Notes under the pieces: generated by a model
Databases searched by the model: none
Seen by the model: only the letters and a program-made list of their open reading frames with translations
Told to the model about the DNA's origin: nothing
Source: Chitinophagaceae bacterium
GTDB lineage: Bacteria; Bacteroidota; Bacteroidia; Chitinophagales; Chitinophagaceae
DNA: 64,000 bases
Direction of reading: 5' to 3'
NCBI GenBank assembly: GCA_016719165.1
Contig: JADKAJ010000002.1
Span: 124,001 to 188,000, forward strand
Program-made: the position numbers and the translations under genes
In this document: positions 18,481 through 27,541 of the stretch, one piece after another
How positions within the stretch are numbered: position 1 is the first letter of the stretch
Layout of the letters: each line of letters opens with the position of its first letter

Positions 18481-18490
18481 GTTAATTTTG
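18459..18490 (+). promoter_or_regulatory. purH promoter inside the 3' end of comEC
   Basis: TTTTG at 18459-18463, then 19 nt, then TAATTTTG at 18483-18490: both elements of the Bacteroidota primary promoter with normal spacing. It overlaps the last codons and stop of comEC. It predicts a transcript starting near 18497, so the in-frame TTG at 18488 cannot be the purH start. Confidence 0.7.
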
Positions 18491-18532
18491 CGGCTTCTTA
18501 GCGAATTGCCTGCCTCTCAACCCTTCAATTTT

Positions 18533-20038
18533 ATGAACAAGAAGATTCAATCAGCACTGATTTCCGTTTTTTACAAAGACGGCCTGGAAACTATTGTACA
18601 ACAACTTTCTGAATTGGGAGTAACCATCTATTCCACCGGTGGTACACAAACATTTATTGAAAAGATGGGCATTAAAGTAGTTCCCGTAGAAGATTTGACT
18701 ACATATCCATCCATCCTTGGTGGAAGGGTAAAGACATTGCATCCTGCCGTATTTGGTGGCATTCTGGGGAAAAGAGATGATACAACACATTTGCAGGAGA
18801 TGAAACAGTATAATATTCCTGAGATTGACCTTGTCATTGTTGACCTCTACCCTTTTGAAGAAACAGTGGCTTCAACAACCGATGAAAAAGCCATCATTGA
18901 AAAAATTGATATTGGCGGCCCCTCCATGATTCGTGGCGCTGCCAAGAATTTCAGGGATGTAGTAGTAATAGCACGAAAAGCCGACTATGATGAATTTTCA
19001 AAACTGCTCGCTTTTCAAAAAGGAGAAACCTCAGTAGAACAACGCAGGCAGTTTGCCATTAAAGCATTCGATGTTTGCACAGCGTATGATACAGCTATTT
19101 CCAATTATTTTCACCAATCTGCTATTGAAACCCCTTTTAATAAACCGCAAAAAACGATGCGCTATGGTGAAAACCCCCATCAGTCTGGTGTATTCTATGG
19201 TGATTTAAATAAAGTCTTTGACCAGCTAAACGGAAAGGAACTTTCCTATAACAACCTGGTGGATGTAGATGCAGCAGTACAACTCATTCATGAATTCAGC
19301 GATACTACTTTTGCAATAATCAAACATACCAATGTTTGCGGTGTGGCACAAAGACCAACTGTAAAAGGAAGCTGGGATGCAGCACTGGCAGGTGACCCTG
19401 AAAGTGCTTTTGGTGGTGTATTAGTTTGTAATGACACCATAGATAAAGCTACTGCTGATGCCATCAATGAAATATTCTTTGAAGTACTTATTGCTCCTGC
19501 TTTTGATGAAGATGCTTTGATTGTATTGAAATCCAAGAAAAACAGGATCCTGCTGCAATTAAAAGCGCAACCGGGTAATAAAGTACAGTTTAAATCTGTA
19601 CTGAACGGTGTTTTGGTACAAAGCGTTGATGAGGGCAATTTCACCAACTGGACTGAAACTGTAAAAAGAAAAGAAACAGAAACCGAGAAACAGGATCTGA
19701 TATTTGCAAACCTTATTTGCAAGCATTTAAAATCAAATGCAATTGCGCTAGTAAAGAATAAACAACTGATAGGTAAAGGTTGCGGACAAACCAGCCGTAT
19801 CGATTCCCTTCGCCAGGCATTAGAAAAAGCAAAGCAATTCGATTTTGATATGCATGGAGCTGTAATGGCCAGTGATGCTTTTTTCCCTTTTGATGATTCT
19901 GTACGGCTGGGGCATGAAGCCGGTATTACAGCATTCATTCAACCCGGTGGTTCCATCAGGGACAATGATTCCATTGAATACTGTAAAACGCATAACCTGG
20001 CGATGGTGATGACAGGCATGCGGCATTTTAAACATTAA
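18533..20038 (+). CDS. purH: Bifunctional AICAR formyltransferase/IMP cyclohydrolase
   Basis: A 501-residue enzyme carrying out the last two steps of IMP synthesis. The N-terminal MGS-like cyclohydrolase domain (I-Q-S-A-L-I-S-V-F-Y-K, S-T-G-G-T, G-G-R-V-K-T-L-H-P) covers about residues 1-150. The formyltransferase part holds M-R-Y-G-E-N-P-H-Q near 208, and I-I-K-H-T-N-V-C-G near 263, where Lys and His form the catalytic pair. The ATG at 18533 is chosen because an upstream TTG lies in the promoter and homologues begin M-N-K-K-I-Q-S-A. Expected length is 505-530. Its TAA shares one base with the next gene's ATG (TAATG), so translation of the transporter is probably coupled. Confidence 0.96.
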   Translation: MNKKIQSALISVFYKDGLETIVQQLSELGVTIYSTGGTQTFIEKMGIKVVPVEDLTTYPSILGGRVKTLHPAVFGGILGKRDDTTHLQEMKQYNIPEIDLVIVDLYPFEETVASTTDEKAIIEKIDIGGPSMIRGAAKNFRDVVVIARKADYDEFSKLLAFQKGETSVEQRRQFAIKAFDVCTAYDTAISNYFHQSAIETPFNKPQKTMRYGENPHQSGVFYGDLNKVFDQLNGKELSYNNLVDVDAAVQLIHEFSDTTFAIIKHTNVCGVAQRPTVKGSWDAALAGDPESAFGGVLVCNDTIDKATADAINEIFFEVLIAPAFDEDALIVLKSKKNRILLQLKAQPGNKVQFKSVLNGVLVQSVDEGNFTNWTETVKRKETETEKQDLIFANLICKHLKSNAIALVKNKQLIGKGCGQTSRIDSLRQALEKAKQFDFDMHGAVMASDAFFPFDDSVRLGHEAGITAFIQPGGSIRDNDSIEYCKTHNLAMVMTGMRHFKH

Positions 20039-21048
20039 TGAACTTTTTTGATTTTCATAAAACGATCGTTCAATCATCTGCTGATTCATTAAAGAAACTG
20101 GCGGTATTCAATCCACTTACGATTCACAGGAAGGGGACAAAAGCTAAAGCACTTTTTGCGTTAGCATTGGTTTGTGTGTTGTGGGGCACTACCTGGATTG
20201 CATCCAAAGAAGGAGTCCGGCATATGCCGGCTTTGCAATTGGCCGGAATCCGCCAGTTTATCGCAGGCTTAATATATGTTGCTTTCTTCCTGATAAAAGG
20301 CGCCAGTTTACCAAAGGGTAAAGAATGGATTCCGGTATTAGTACTCAGCTTTCTCAACTTCATTATGAGTAATGGACTCAGTACCTGGGGCGTAAAATAT
20401 ATTTCTGCGGGATTAGGCTCTATCATGGGTGCCATATTTCCCCTATGGCTGGTAGTTATCGGGCTTTTTGCTTCGAGGGAAAAACTGCCGCAGAAAGCAA
20501 TCATCGGATTATTATTAGGTTTTAGTGGTGTGTGTATTATTTTTTATGAACACCTGGAAGATTTCTTTATCCCGGATTTCCGTTTTGGTATAATATTATC
20601 CCTCATAGCCACCTGGACATGGGCCTTTGCCACGCTGTACACCAAACAACAAGCGGCCAGCTTCAATCCTTATTTCAGCCTTGGTCTGCAAATGCTGATA
20701 TCCGGTATTACACTTATCTCCTTTACATCGGTTACCGGTAATGCAGTTTCTATTTCACAAATTCCATGGGAGTCCTGGACAGCCATTGCTTATCTCATTA
20801 TTTTTGGTTCTTTACTGGCATTTATTGCTTACCTGTATGCATTGCAAAACCTGCCAACCGAACAGGCTTCCATTTATGCGTATATCAATCCGATAGTAGC
20901 GGTGTTATGTGGCTGGCTGATATTCAATGAAAGAATCACGATATTCATTACAGTAGGCGGACTCGTAACATTGCTGGGTGTTTACCTGGTAAATAAAGCA
21001 TTTAAAGCTGTACCGCCGCCTGAACAACCGGAAACAGAAGGGATTTAA
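20038..21048 (+). CDS. EamA/DMT-superfamily transporter
   Basis: A 336-residue inner-membrane protein with about ten predicted helices in two repeated EamA halves (first from F-A-L-A-L-V-C-V-L-W-G-T-T-W near residue 41, second from I-I-L-S-L-I-A-T-W-T-W near residue 183). Such drug/metabolite transporters export amino acids, nucleosides or other small compounds; the substrate is not evident. The first 38 residues are not typical, and a later start before A-K-A-L-F-A-L-A is possible. The start overlaps the purH stop by one base. The 3' end overlaps the convergent gene at 21045 by 4 nt. Confidence 0.9.
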   Translation: MNFFDFHKTIVQSSADSLKKLAVFNPLTIHRKGTKAKALFALALVCVLWGTTWIASKEGVRHMPALQLAGIRQFIAGLIYVAFFLIKGASLPKGKEWIPVLVLSFLNFIMSNGLSTWGVKYISAGLGSIMGAIFPLWLVVIGLFASREKLPQKAIIGLLLGFSGVCIIFYEHLEDFFIPDFRFGIILSLIATWTWAFATLYTKQQAASFNPYFSLGLQMLISGITLISFTSVTGNAVSISQIPWESWTAIAYLIIFGSLLAFIAYLYALQNLPTEQASIYAYINPIVAVLCGWLIFNERITIFITVGGLVTLLGVYLVNKAFKAVPPPEQPETEGI

Positions 21049-22367
21049 AGTAATTTCCTTCCGCCCTGGTGATGAATCTCATTTACAAAACGGGCATATA
21101 TATCTCTCCATCCGCTAAATCGCTTATCAGTTCCTAAAAATGTATTATGCCAGATTGTGATAAATGTACCGTTCACCTTTTTCACTTCATTATAGAAATA
21201 ACGCATTTCCGCCAATGCCTGTTGTGAAGAATACTTTTGTTCAAAGAAAGAATTAGCCTCCATATAACAGAAAGGATATAATAGCAAGTAAGTTGCTTGC
21301 TCAGTTCCCAGGTCGTACCAGTAAAAAGGTGACGCAACAGAAGCCCTGAAACCATTAATACTTCCATACCCCATAGAAAAATCTTTTTTAATACCTGATT
21401 CAATGAGATGACGAAAGGTTTCCGGCAATGTAAACCGGATAAAATGCTGGCGTGAAGCAACAATTTTCTTTTTTATAATATGTTCAACCCTTTCTTTCTC
21501 CTGTTGAATCAGTAAAGAATCGTCACCGCTTTGCCAGGAAGGATGAATCCCTATATCATACTTATCAGCATGTTGCCTGATCAATGTTTGCAAGGCAATT
21601 TCTTTTGGCAAAATATTCCTGTCAAATTTTCCCGTTTGCTCCGCCACCAGGAAAAAATATCTTGGTTTCAGTTGATATGGCCGATGAAGATTATCTATCC
21701 ATTCATAGGAGTCAAAAGGGTCCGCCAGCTCATTATTCAATACTTTTCTTCGTAATCTAAACCTGCGCCAATCTCTTCTCAGCAAGTCTTTGATGGCGGC
21801 ACCGGCACTCCTCTTCCAGTCTTTATGCTTATAAGAATATGCTTCGTCAATATCATAAGTTGGAAGAAAATTGAATGTGGAGCTACGGGTTGACAATGCC
21901 GGGAATTGGGCTTGTAATAACGCTTTAAACTCCTGTAACCAGATATTGACAAGCGGCTTATTTAAAAAACCCGCTTTATATGCCAACGAATTTTCATAGG
22001 CATATCTTTCATACATATCTTTCTGATGCGGCAGATACTCTTCATACCTGCTAAGCAGGTAAAAAGAAGCGGCAAAAATATCGAATGGGAAATCTCCGTT
22101 TGTTTTGAAAAATGCTTTATACCCTTTTATTTCAAAACAATCTATCTGTAACTCGTGGATATTTTTTTCAAATAATAGCAGGTAAGGTTGTATCCATAAT
22201 TCTTCCTGCGTTAAACGTTCATCACTGTAGTTGATCTTCGGACCCGCATGCTCTGCGAAGCTGAGCACATTATCTGTGATGCGAATGGATTCACCGGTAA
22301 TTTCTGTTCCGATAAAATCGCAGATATATTTTAGCCGGTGCGTTATCGTATTTGCAAAAAGAATCAC
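21045..22367 (-). CDS. Polysaccharide-deacetylase-like protein
   Basis: About 440 residues from a GTG at 22367. The C-terminal two thirds show a degenerate NodB-type deacetylase pattern: T-Y-D-I-D-E-A (the DD-like metal Asp pair), G-I-H-P-S-W, R-Q-H-F-I-R-F and G-Y-G-S-I-N-G-F-R-A-S. Proteins of this type are often encoded in Bacteroidota capsule or glycan regions, though none is here. An ATG at 22448 gives a longer frame, but it would overlap the lutB 3' end by 68 nt, and the extra residues look out of place; the GTG lies 13 nt past the lutB stop. Catalytic function is not established, since only some of the NodB residues are present. Confidence 0.75.
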   Translation of the reverse strand: MILFANTITHRLKYICDFIGTEITGESIRITDNVLSFAEHAGPKINYSDERLTQEELWIQPYLLLFEKNIHELQIDCFEIKGYKAFFKTNGDFPFDIFAASFYLLSRYEEYLPHQKDMYERYAYENSLAYKAGFLNKPLVNIWLQEFKALLQAQFPALSTRSSTFNFLPTYDIDEAYSYKHKDWKRSAGAAIKDLLRRDWRRFRLRRKVLNNELADPFDSYEWIDNLHRPYQLKPRYFFLVAEQTGKFDRNILPKEIALQTLIRQHADKYDIGIHPSWQSGDDSLLIQQEKERVEHIIKKKIVASRQHFIRFTLPETFRHLIESGIKKDFSMGYGSINGFRASVASPFYWYDLGTEQATYLLLYPFCYMEANSFFEQKYSSQQALAEMRYFYNEVKKVNGTFITIWHNTFLGTDKRFSGWRDIYARFVNEIHHQGGRKLL

Positions 22368-22380
22368 AGATTGAAGATAA

Positions 22381-23760
22381 CTATCTGTTACCGTATTTTT
22401 CTTTCCACAATTCGTTGAATGATTTTTTCGGAAACTCCATATCACCACGATATTCCTTCCAGCCTTTTATTAAACCATTCACTACCCTATTCTTTATATT
22501 TCCACCGGCCATATTCATCCATTTCCGGTGCAGCATTCCCTGCTTCCACATTTTCCAGGCCATCTTTTCTGTAAAAGAGCTGAATCCTTCTTCCACAGCT
22601 TCATGGCGATTCTCTAACAATAACTCATGTAGATTTATTTTAACTGCACAAACTTCCGTACAGTTACCACAAAGTGAGGAAGCGTAGCTAAGGTGCTTCC
22701 ATTCATCCATATTTTTAAGGTGGGGGGTGATGACAGAACCAATCGGGCCACTGTATGTAGCCGCATAAGTGTGCCCCCCGATATTTTTGTAAACCGGGCA
22801 GGCATTTAAGCATGCCCCGCAACGTATACAGTACAAACTTTCTCTTTGCTTTTCATTGGCCAGAATATTTGTACGTCCATTATCAAGCAATATAACATAC
22901 ATATCCTCTGGACCATCGGCTTCATTAGCTTGCCTGGGACCAGTAATGATAGTATTATATACAGTTATCTTTTGACCGGTACCGAATGTGGAAAGCAGCG
23001 GCCAGAACAAAGCAAGGTCCGTCATGGATGGAATCACTTTTTCAATTCCTGCGATCACAATATGTGTTTTCGGCATTGAACAACTCAACCTTGCATTACC
23101 CTCATTCTCTGTTACGGCAATAGCGCCTATATCAGCAATAATAAAATTTGCACCGGTCAGTCCTACTTCAGCCTGTACATACTTATCCCGCAGAATTCTC
23201 CTGGCCGTTAATGTTAATTGTTCAGGAGTAGCTTTAGGATCGGTTCCCAATTTTTCTGCAAAGAGTTTCGCCACATCTTCCTTGCTTTTATGCATAGCCG
23301 GTGTAACGATATGATACGGAGGTTCACCGTCTAATTGCTGGATATATTCTCCCAAATCAGTTTCAACACTTTCGATACCGTTCTTCTCTAAAAAATCATT
23401 CAGGTGAATTTCTTCCGTAACCATGCTTTTACTCTTCACCAATGTCTTACAACTTTTTTCTTCACAAATCTTCTGGATAGCTTCCAAAGCCTGCTGTGCA
23501 TTTTCGGCCCAGATAACTTTGGCTCCCCGCCGGGTAATAGCTGATTCAAATGTTTCTAATTGTTTATCCAGTGTTTCAATAGCCTTCCACTTGATATTCT
23601 TAGCCCTCTCCCTGGCAAGGTGCACATCTGTAAATTGCAGTTTTCCCTGTGGTACAACCGCATTATATTTACCTATATTGAAATTGATCTTTCGCCGGTG
23701 CTCTTTATCGGCAGCTTTGATAGTGCTCCTGGCAATAAAATCGGCAGCTGTTTCTTTCAC
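22381..23760 (-). CDS. lutB: LutB-type iron-sulfur protein of lactate utilisation
   Basis: A 459-residue cytoplasmic protein with an N-terminal LUD domain (about 70-300; block A-I-A-V-T-E-N-E-G-N-A-R-L) and a C-terminal ferredoxin-like part with two 4Fe-4S sites: C-I-R-C-G-A-C-L-N-A-C-P near 312-323 and C-G-N-C-T-E-V-C near 361-368. LutB passes electrons from lactate in the LutABC complex. Here it is followed 13 nt later by a deacetylase-like gene and preceded (33 nt) by the DUF3109 gene; lutC is about 19 kb away with ftsH and lutA is not seen. Confidence 0.93.
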   Translation of the reverse strand: MKETAADFIARSTIKAADKEHRRKINFNIGKYNAVVPQGKLQFTDVHLARERAKNIKWKAIETLDKQLETFESAITRRGAKVIWAENAQQALEAIQKICEEKSCKTLVKSKSMVTEEIHLNDFLEKNGIESVETDLGEYIQQLDGEPPYHIVTPAMHKSKEDVAKLFAEKLGTDPKATPEQLTLTARRILRDKYVQAEVGLTGANFIIADIGAIAVTENEGNARLSCSMPKTHIVIAGIEKVIPSMTDLALFWPLLSTFGTGQKITVYNTIITGPRQANEADGPEDMYVILLDNGRTNILANEKQRESLYCIRCGACLNACPVYKNIGGHTYAATYSGPIGSVITPHLKNMDEWKHLSYASSLCGNCTEVCAVKINLHELLLENRHEAVEEGFSSFTEKMAWKMWKQGMLHRKWMNMAGGNIKNRVVNGLIKGWKEYRGDMEFPKKSFNELWKEKYGNR

Positions 23761-23793
23761 AATAACTGGTTATTAAGATTATTATCGATCAAT

Positions 23794-24396
23794 CTACTCT
23801 TTAAAATCAATTTCTTCCCACTCCCCTTTTGCAATTGTGTCCAATGCAGTATAAAATTCTTCACCGTACTTTCTTACTATTGGTTCTCTTAGAAACTGGT
23901 AAACCGGTACTTTCAGTTTTTCGCCCAACACACAAGCGGGGCTACACATTTGTTCTCGTGGCTCATAATTTACTCTTTCGTAATCACCATGCTTCCCTTT
24001 TTTGGCAATTATAGGATACAGGTGACAACTAATTGGCTTTTTCCAGGAAATCACGCCATCGTTGTATGCCTGCTCAAAAGCACATTTGATTATCCCGTCT
24101 TGTCCCCGGATACCATACACACAGATTTCATTATCGCTATCCAGCGTAGGCGTCACCCATTCAAATTCCGTATCATATACATATTTCCCTTTCCTTTCTA
24201 TTTCAGCAACCGCATCTTTAGTGAGGTAAGGCTTTATTTTTTCATATAAGTCTGATACCAGCTGAAGCTCTTCTTTACTCAAAGGGGCACCCGCAGCTCC
24301 ATCTTCACAACAACCACCTTTACATTTTGCAAGGTCACAGACGAATTTTTTATTAACTATGTCTTCACTAATCAGGATGTTATCTATAACTATCAA
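23794..24396 (-). CDS. DUF3109 / YkgJ-type metal-cluster protein
   Basis: A 200-residue protein with an N-terminal C-D-L-A-K-C-K-G-G-C-C block (residues about 20-30) and further Cys in E-I-C-V-Y-G, I-K-C-A-F-E-Q, S-C-H-L-Y-P and M-C-S-P-A-C. These form the Cys pattern of the YkgJ/DUF3109 zinc- or iron-chelating domain. The biochemical role is unknown. The frame opens with TTG at 24396, followed by I-V-I-D-N-I-L-I-S, matching the family start; no upstream ATG is in frame. A perfect -7 box lies just before it. It precedes lutB by 33 nt. Confidence 0.85.
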   Translation of the reverse strand: MIVIDNILISEDIVNKKFVCDLAKCKGGCCEDGAAGAPLSKEELQLVSDLYEKIKPYLTKDAVAEIERKGKYVYDTEFEWVTPTLDSDNEICVYGIRGQDGIIKCAFEQAYNDGVISWKKPISCHLYPIIAKKGKHGDYERVNYEPREQMCSPACVLGEKLKVPVYQFLREPIVRKYGEEFYTALDTIAKGEWEEIDFKE

Positions 24397-24414
24397 ATCT
24401 CAGTAATTTTCCGG

Positions 24415-24422
24415 CAAAGGTA
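24415..24422 (-). promoter_or_regulatory. -7 promoter box of the DUF3109 gene (TACCTTTG)
   Basis: Perfect TAnnTTTG match on the minus strand. The predicted transcript start is about 13 nt before the TTG start codon. No clear -33 element was found. It supports a short leader and the TTG start. Confidence 0.5.
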
Positions 24423-24431
24423 AGCCCTGTG

Positions 24432-26231
24432 TTACTCATCTCCTTCTTTTGTTCGCCTGAAAAGGCGTCTTTTTATATGATGCCCGGCTGAAGTCAGCCT
24501 GTTATGGGATGTCAGGTAATGAATTACTTTATGCTCCAGCCAGTGGTGTAACGGCAATAATAATGCTGCCAGCCCGATCATGAACAAAAGATCTTTAACA
24601 GGTTCTCCTTTAGTGATAGAATAAATATTCTTTTTAAAGATCAGGAATATGAATTCAAAGAACATCAGAAAAGCGAAGAAACCGATCATTTTAATAGTAT
24701 TGGCCGATACTTTGAACATTCCCAATACTACCAAGCCAATAAATAATGCCACGATACCAATGGTGATAGCGAGGTATTGTATATTGTTCCGCTGCCGGTC
24801 CTTCTCTTCTTTTTCTTTGACAGCTCTTAATTGGCGTTGCTGTTCATCTGCAGCCTCCACCTGGGTGAGTTCCTTTTCTCTTTTTAATGTTTCAATGCTG
24901 TCCTTATACTGGTAATATATCCCGTTATAAATACTAGCTGTTGCAATATCTCCGGATTGCCGGTACAAAGTATCCAGATATCTTGATGCCCTTTTTACAT
25001 TTTCCAATAAACCATTTTTTTCACTGAACTCTTTCACTTTCAGGTAATACTCAATAGCATGTTGCTTGTCCCCCGATTTACGATAGAAAGATGCCAGCTG
25101 GGTATAAAAATTGACTTTATTGTTTTCATTACTGCTATTCTCAAACATCGGTCTTGCCCTCTCCAGGTAAATACGGGCTGAATCATAATTTCCTAATTCT
25201 GTATAAACAACCCCATAAGCCTGGTCAATCATCGATGCCATACCAAAATTGCCAAGGTATTTTTTCAGGTTATCTCCCGGTGGGGAATTCAAATAATCCA
25301 ATGCTTTTTTAGGTTCATCAATCCGAAGGTATTGATTCAGCAGGCTAACATAAGCTGGTATTTTGAGGGTTGAGAACTTTAATGAATCAGCCATCCGTAT
25401 GGAAAGTTCAAAGTAACTGATAGCCATATCATAGTTTTTTTTGTATGCATACAGGTTACCGATATAATTATTAAAAATAACCTTTTGATAAGGTGCATTC
25501 TTCTCCCTGGTATCATCCAGCTTTTTATAGGCCATCGTCATATAATCAATGGCTTTATCATAATCTTCAATTTCTGAATAAAAAGAAGAGAGGTATTGGT
25601 AACAATTCAGGATCAAAGAAGGATTCTTTAATTCTTCAGCAATGCGCAAAGCACTAAGATAATTTCGTAATGCCAGTATATTTTCATTTTTGGCCTGGTA
25701 AGCCTGTCCGTATACATTATGCGCCTCTGCCCGAAGACTATCATTCCGGAGCGTAGATACTAATGAAAAGGCCTGCGTAGCATAGGAAAGTGCTTTATCA
25801 TTATCAGGTATCAACCGGTATACCGTCGATAAATGCATTTGTGCGGCACCAACTTCTTCTTCCATCCTGTTTTGCCGTGCCAGCTCCAATGCCTTATTGT
25901 AAAACTCTATAGATTTTTGTGAATAGGCTTTCTGGCTGGCAAAATAAGAACACCGTGTACCATTTGATAAATAGGCTTTGAACATCAGTTTCCTGTCTCT
26001 TGATTCCTCCGCCACAGCTATCAGCTTATTGCCATATTCATCCGCTTCTTTTGGATTGACATTCATCAGTACCCGGCTAAGCTCATCAAGGATATTTACC
26101 TTTTCGGTTATCGTGGTAACTTTCCCCAGTGCAATTTTGAGAGAATCTACAGCTGCTGCTTCCTGCGCAAGAATAACAACGGAAGCTGCCATACTTAAAA
26201 AAAACAGTAAGACCCGGCGATAATAGATCAT
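24432..26231 (-). CDS. Secreted-start TPR protein with C-terminal membrane helices
   Basis: A 599-residue protein: signal or anchor helix at 5-22 (V-L-L-F-F-L-S-M-A-A-S), eight or more tetratricopeptide repeats over about 60-440 (for example H-N-V-Y-G-Q-A-Y-Q-A-K-N and I-G-N-L-Y-A-Y-K-K), a charged coiled-coil-like segment (about 440-480, Glu/Lys/Arg-rich), and three predicted helices at about 484-505, 512-530 and 545-565, ending in a basic tail. This resembles the sensor half of Bacteroidota TPR histidine kinases or regulators, but the kinase or LuxR output domain is absent. The topology implies TPRs outside and a short inside tail. Function unknown. Confidence 0.85.
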   Translation of the reverse strand: MIYYRRVLLFFLSMAASVVILAQEAAAVDSLKIALGKVTTITEKVNILDELSRVLMNVNPKEADEYGNKLIAVAEESRDRKLMFKAYLSNGTRCSYFASQKAYSQKSIEFYNKALELARQNRMEEEVGAAQMHLSTVYRLIPDNDKALSYATQAFSLVSTLRNDSLRAEAHNVYGQAYQAKNENILALRNYLSALRIAEELKNPSLILNCYQYLSSFYSEIEDYDKAIDYMTMAYKKLDDTREKNAPYQKVIFNNYIGNLYAYKKNYDMAISYFELSIRMADSLKFSTLKIPAYVSLLNQYLRIDEPKKALDYLNSPPGDNLKKYLGNFGMASMIDQAYGVVYTELGNYDSARIYLERARPMFENSSNENNKVNFYTQLASFYRKSGDKQHAIEYYLKVKEFSEKNGLLENVKRASRYLDTLYRQSGDIATASIYNGIYYQYKDSIETLKREKELTQVEAADEQQRQLRAVKEKEEKDRQRNNIQYLAITIGIVALFIGLVVLGMFKVSANTIKMIGFFAFLMFFEFIFLIFKKNIYSITKGEPVKDLLFMIGLAALLLPLHHWLEHKVIHYLTSHNRLTSAGHHIKRRLFRRTKEGDE

Positions 26232-26363
26232 ATAACAAGGTTGTAAATCCTGAAATTAATAAAGATTCAGCCACCAATGAAATTCCTTTAACAAATATCT
26301 AACAACAAGGATGTATGAAGAGTTTTACACAGCAGCATCTCCCTAAAATCACAAGCCAGCTGT

Positions 26364-27038
26364 ATGCAAAACACAAGGATAATCACTCTTCAAAAATCGG
26401 TTAAGGTTTTCGCACAAATGCTTTTCTGGTTGCCTGTAACAGTTTTCAGCCTGCTGATCATTTATAATACTCTCCCTTATTTCTCTTTCAGTAAAGACTT
26501 CGATTTTATTGAAGAAAGGTCTATACTGTTTAAAGGTAGTTTTTACAACGCCTGCTTTTATATACACATTGCGGCTGGGGCTCTATGTATCGGTACAGCT
26601 CTAATCCAGTTCTCCAGGTATGTACTGAAAAGATCAAAAGCTATACACCGGGTTTCCGGAAAAATCTATGTATCCGTTGTCCTGTTCCTCGGAGCTCCGA
26701 CTGGTTTGTATATGTCATTTTTTGCGAAAGGCAGTTTTTGGGAAAGGTCTTTATTTATGTTTATGGCAGGCTGGTGGTTTGTAACCACACTATATGGATT
26801 AAGCACAATTCATAAAAGAAATATAATCGCCCATAAAGTGTGTATGATCAGGAGCTATGCTATGGCAATGACTGCCGTCACTTTCCGGGTATACCATATA
26901 CTATTCTATTTACTTGGCTGGGACCACCTGGAGAATTATGAATTATCACTCTGGATAAGTGTAATCGGTAATATGTTTTTCGCAGAATGGGTGATTTGGA
27001 GGCAAAGCAAACAATATATTAAATCATTTGCGACATAA
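26364..27038 (+). CDS. DUF2306 family membrane protein
   Basis: A 224-residue polytopic membrane protein with about seven helices. Histidines sit in the membrane (Y-I-H-I-A-A-G, K-A-I-H-R-V-S-G-K near residue 94, I-A-H-K-V-C-M-I-R-S-Y near 156), the pattern of DUF2306 proteins. A cytochrome b561-like arrangement has been proposed for such His patterns, but I infer this only weakly. The gene is divergent from the TPR gene (132-nt gap) and lies 40 nt before the Lys/Glu-rich gene. Confidence 0.8.
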   Translation: MQNTRIITLQKSVKVFAQMLFWLPVTVFSLLIIYNTLPYFSFSKDFDFIEERSILFKGSFYNACFYIHIAAGALCIGTALIQFSRYVLKRSKAIHRVSGKIYVSVVLFLGAPTGLYMSFFAKGSFWERSLFMFMAGWWFVTTLYGLSTIHKRNIIAHKVCMIRSYAMAMTAVTFRVYHILFYLLGWDHLENYELSLWISVIGNMFFAEWVIWRQSKQYIKSFAT

Positions 27039-27078
27039 ACCAGGCAAATAACATTAACAATCATTAAAACAATCAAAC

Positions 27079-27492
27079 ATGAAATCAATTTTGTATGCAG
27101 GTGCCGCTTTAATGATAGGTGCCAGTATTTATGGCTTTGTTGATTATAGCCAGGCAAGTAATAAAAAAGAGTTCAACGACATGTATACAGTGGAAAAAGA
27201 GAAACCTGCTGTAGCAACCCTGAAAACAGATAATGATCAACCTACAAAACAGGCCATCCGAAAAGAAGACAAAACAGGTGAAAAGAAAAATGTTACACCT
27301 GTAAATATAAAAGCTAAAAAAGAGGATAAAAGTGAAAAGTATGCTGATGAAAAAAAGAAAGAGTACAAAGTGAAAAAAGGAAAGAGAAAATTAAGTACCA
27401 AACTTTTCAGCCGTGCACCGCTAAGAGAAGAAATGGAAGAATTACCTGCCCAAAAAAATGAAACCAAGAAAACAGAAAGGAAAGATCAGTAA
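27079..27492 (+). CDS. Lys/Glu-rich protein with N-terminal hydrophobic helix
   Basis: A 137-residue protein with one hydrophobic N-terminal stretch (I-L-Y-A-G-A-A-L-M-I-G-A-S-I-Y-G-F-V, about 4-21), then about 110 highly charged residues with alternating Lys and Glu clusters and no globular pattern. It could be a small single-pass anchored protein or an exported low-complexity protein. The frame is supported by its clean start context and by the terminator 21 nt after its stop. Function unknown. Confidence 0.65.
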   Translation: MKSILYAGAALMIGASIYGFVDYSQASNKKEFNDMYTVEKEKPAVATLKTDNDQPTKQAIRKEDKTGEKKNVTPVNIKAKKEDKSEKYADEKKKEYKVKKGKRKLSTKLFSRAPLREEMEELPAQKNETKKTERKDQ

Positions 27493-27512
27493 TACAAATA
27501 TTAATCCGTTCC

Positions 27513-27541
27513 ATCCCCTGCCAGGAGCGGGGGATTTTTTA
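27513..27541. terminator. Bidirectional intrinsic terminator
   Basis: Nine-base-pair stem (27513-27521 with 27527-27535, one G-U pair), 5-nt loop, then a T tract at 27535-27541 on the plus strand. It sits between the convergent genes at 27079-27492 and gldD (stop 27539), so it can end both. On the minus strand the run after the stem is less T-rich, so termination is best supported for the plus-strand gene. Confidence 0.8.

Noticed and set aside
18488..18532. Upstream TTG extension of purH (15 extra residues)
   Set aside because: The TTG is inside a perfect -7 box, and the ATG at 18533 starts the conserved PurH sequence.
19288..19938. Open minus-strand frame opposite purH
   Set aside because: It is the shadow of the well-conserved purH coding strand, Ser- and Cys-rich without family motifs.
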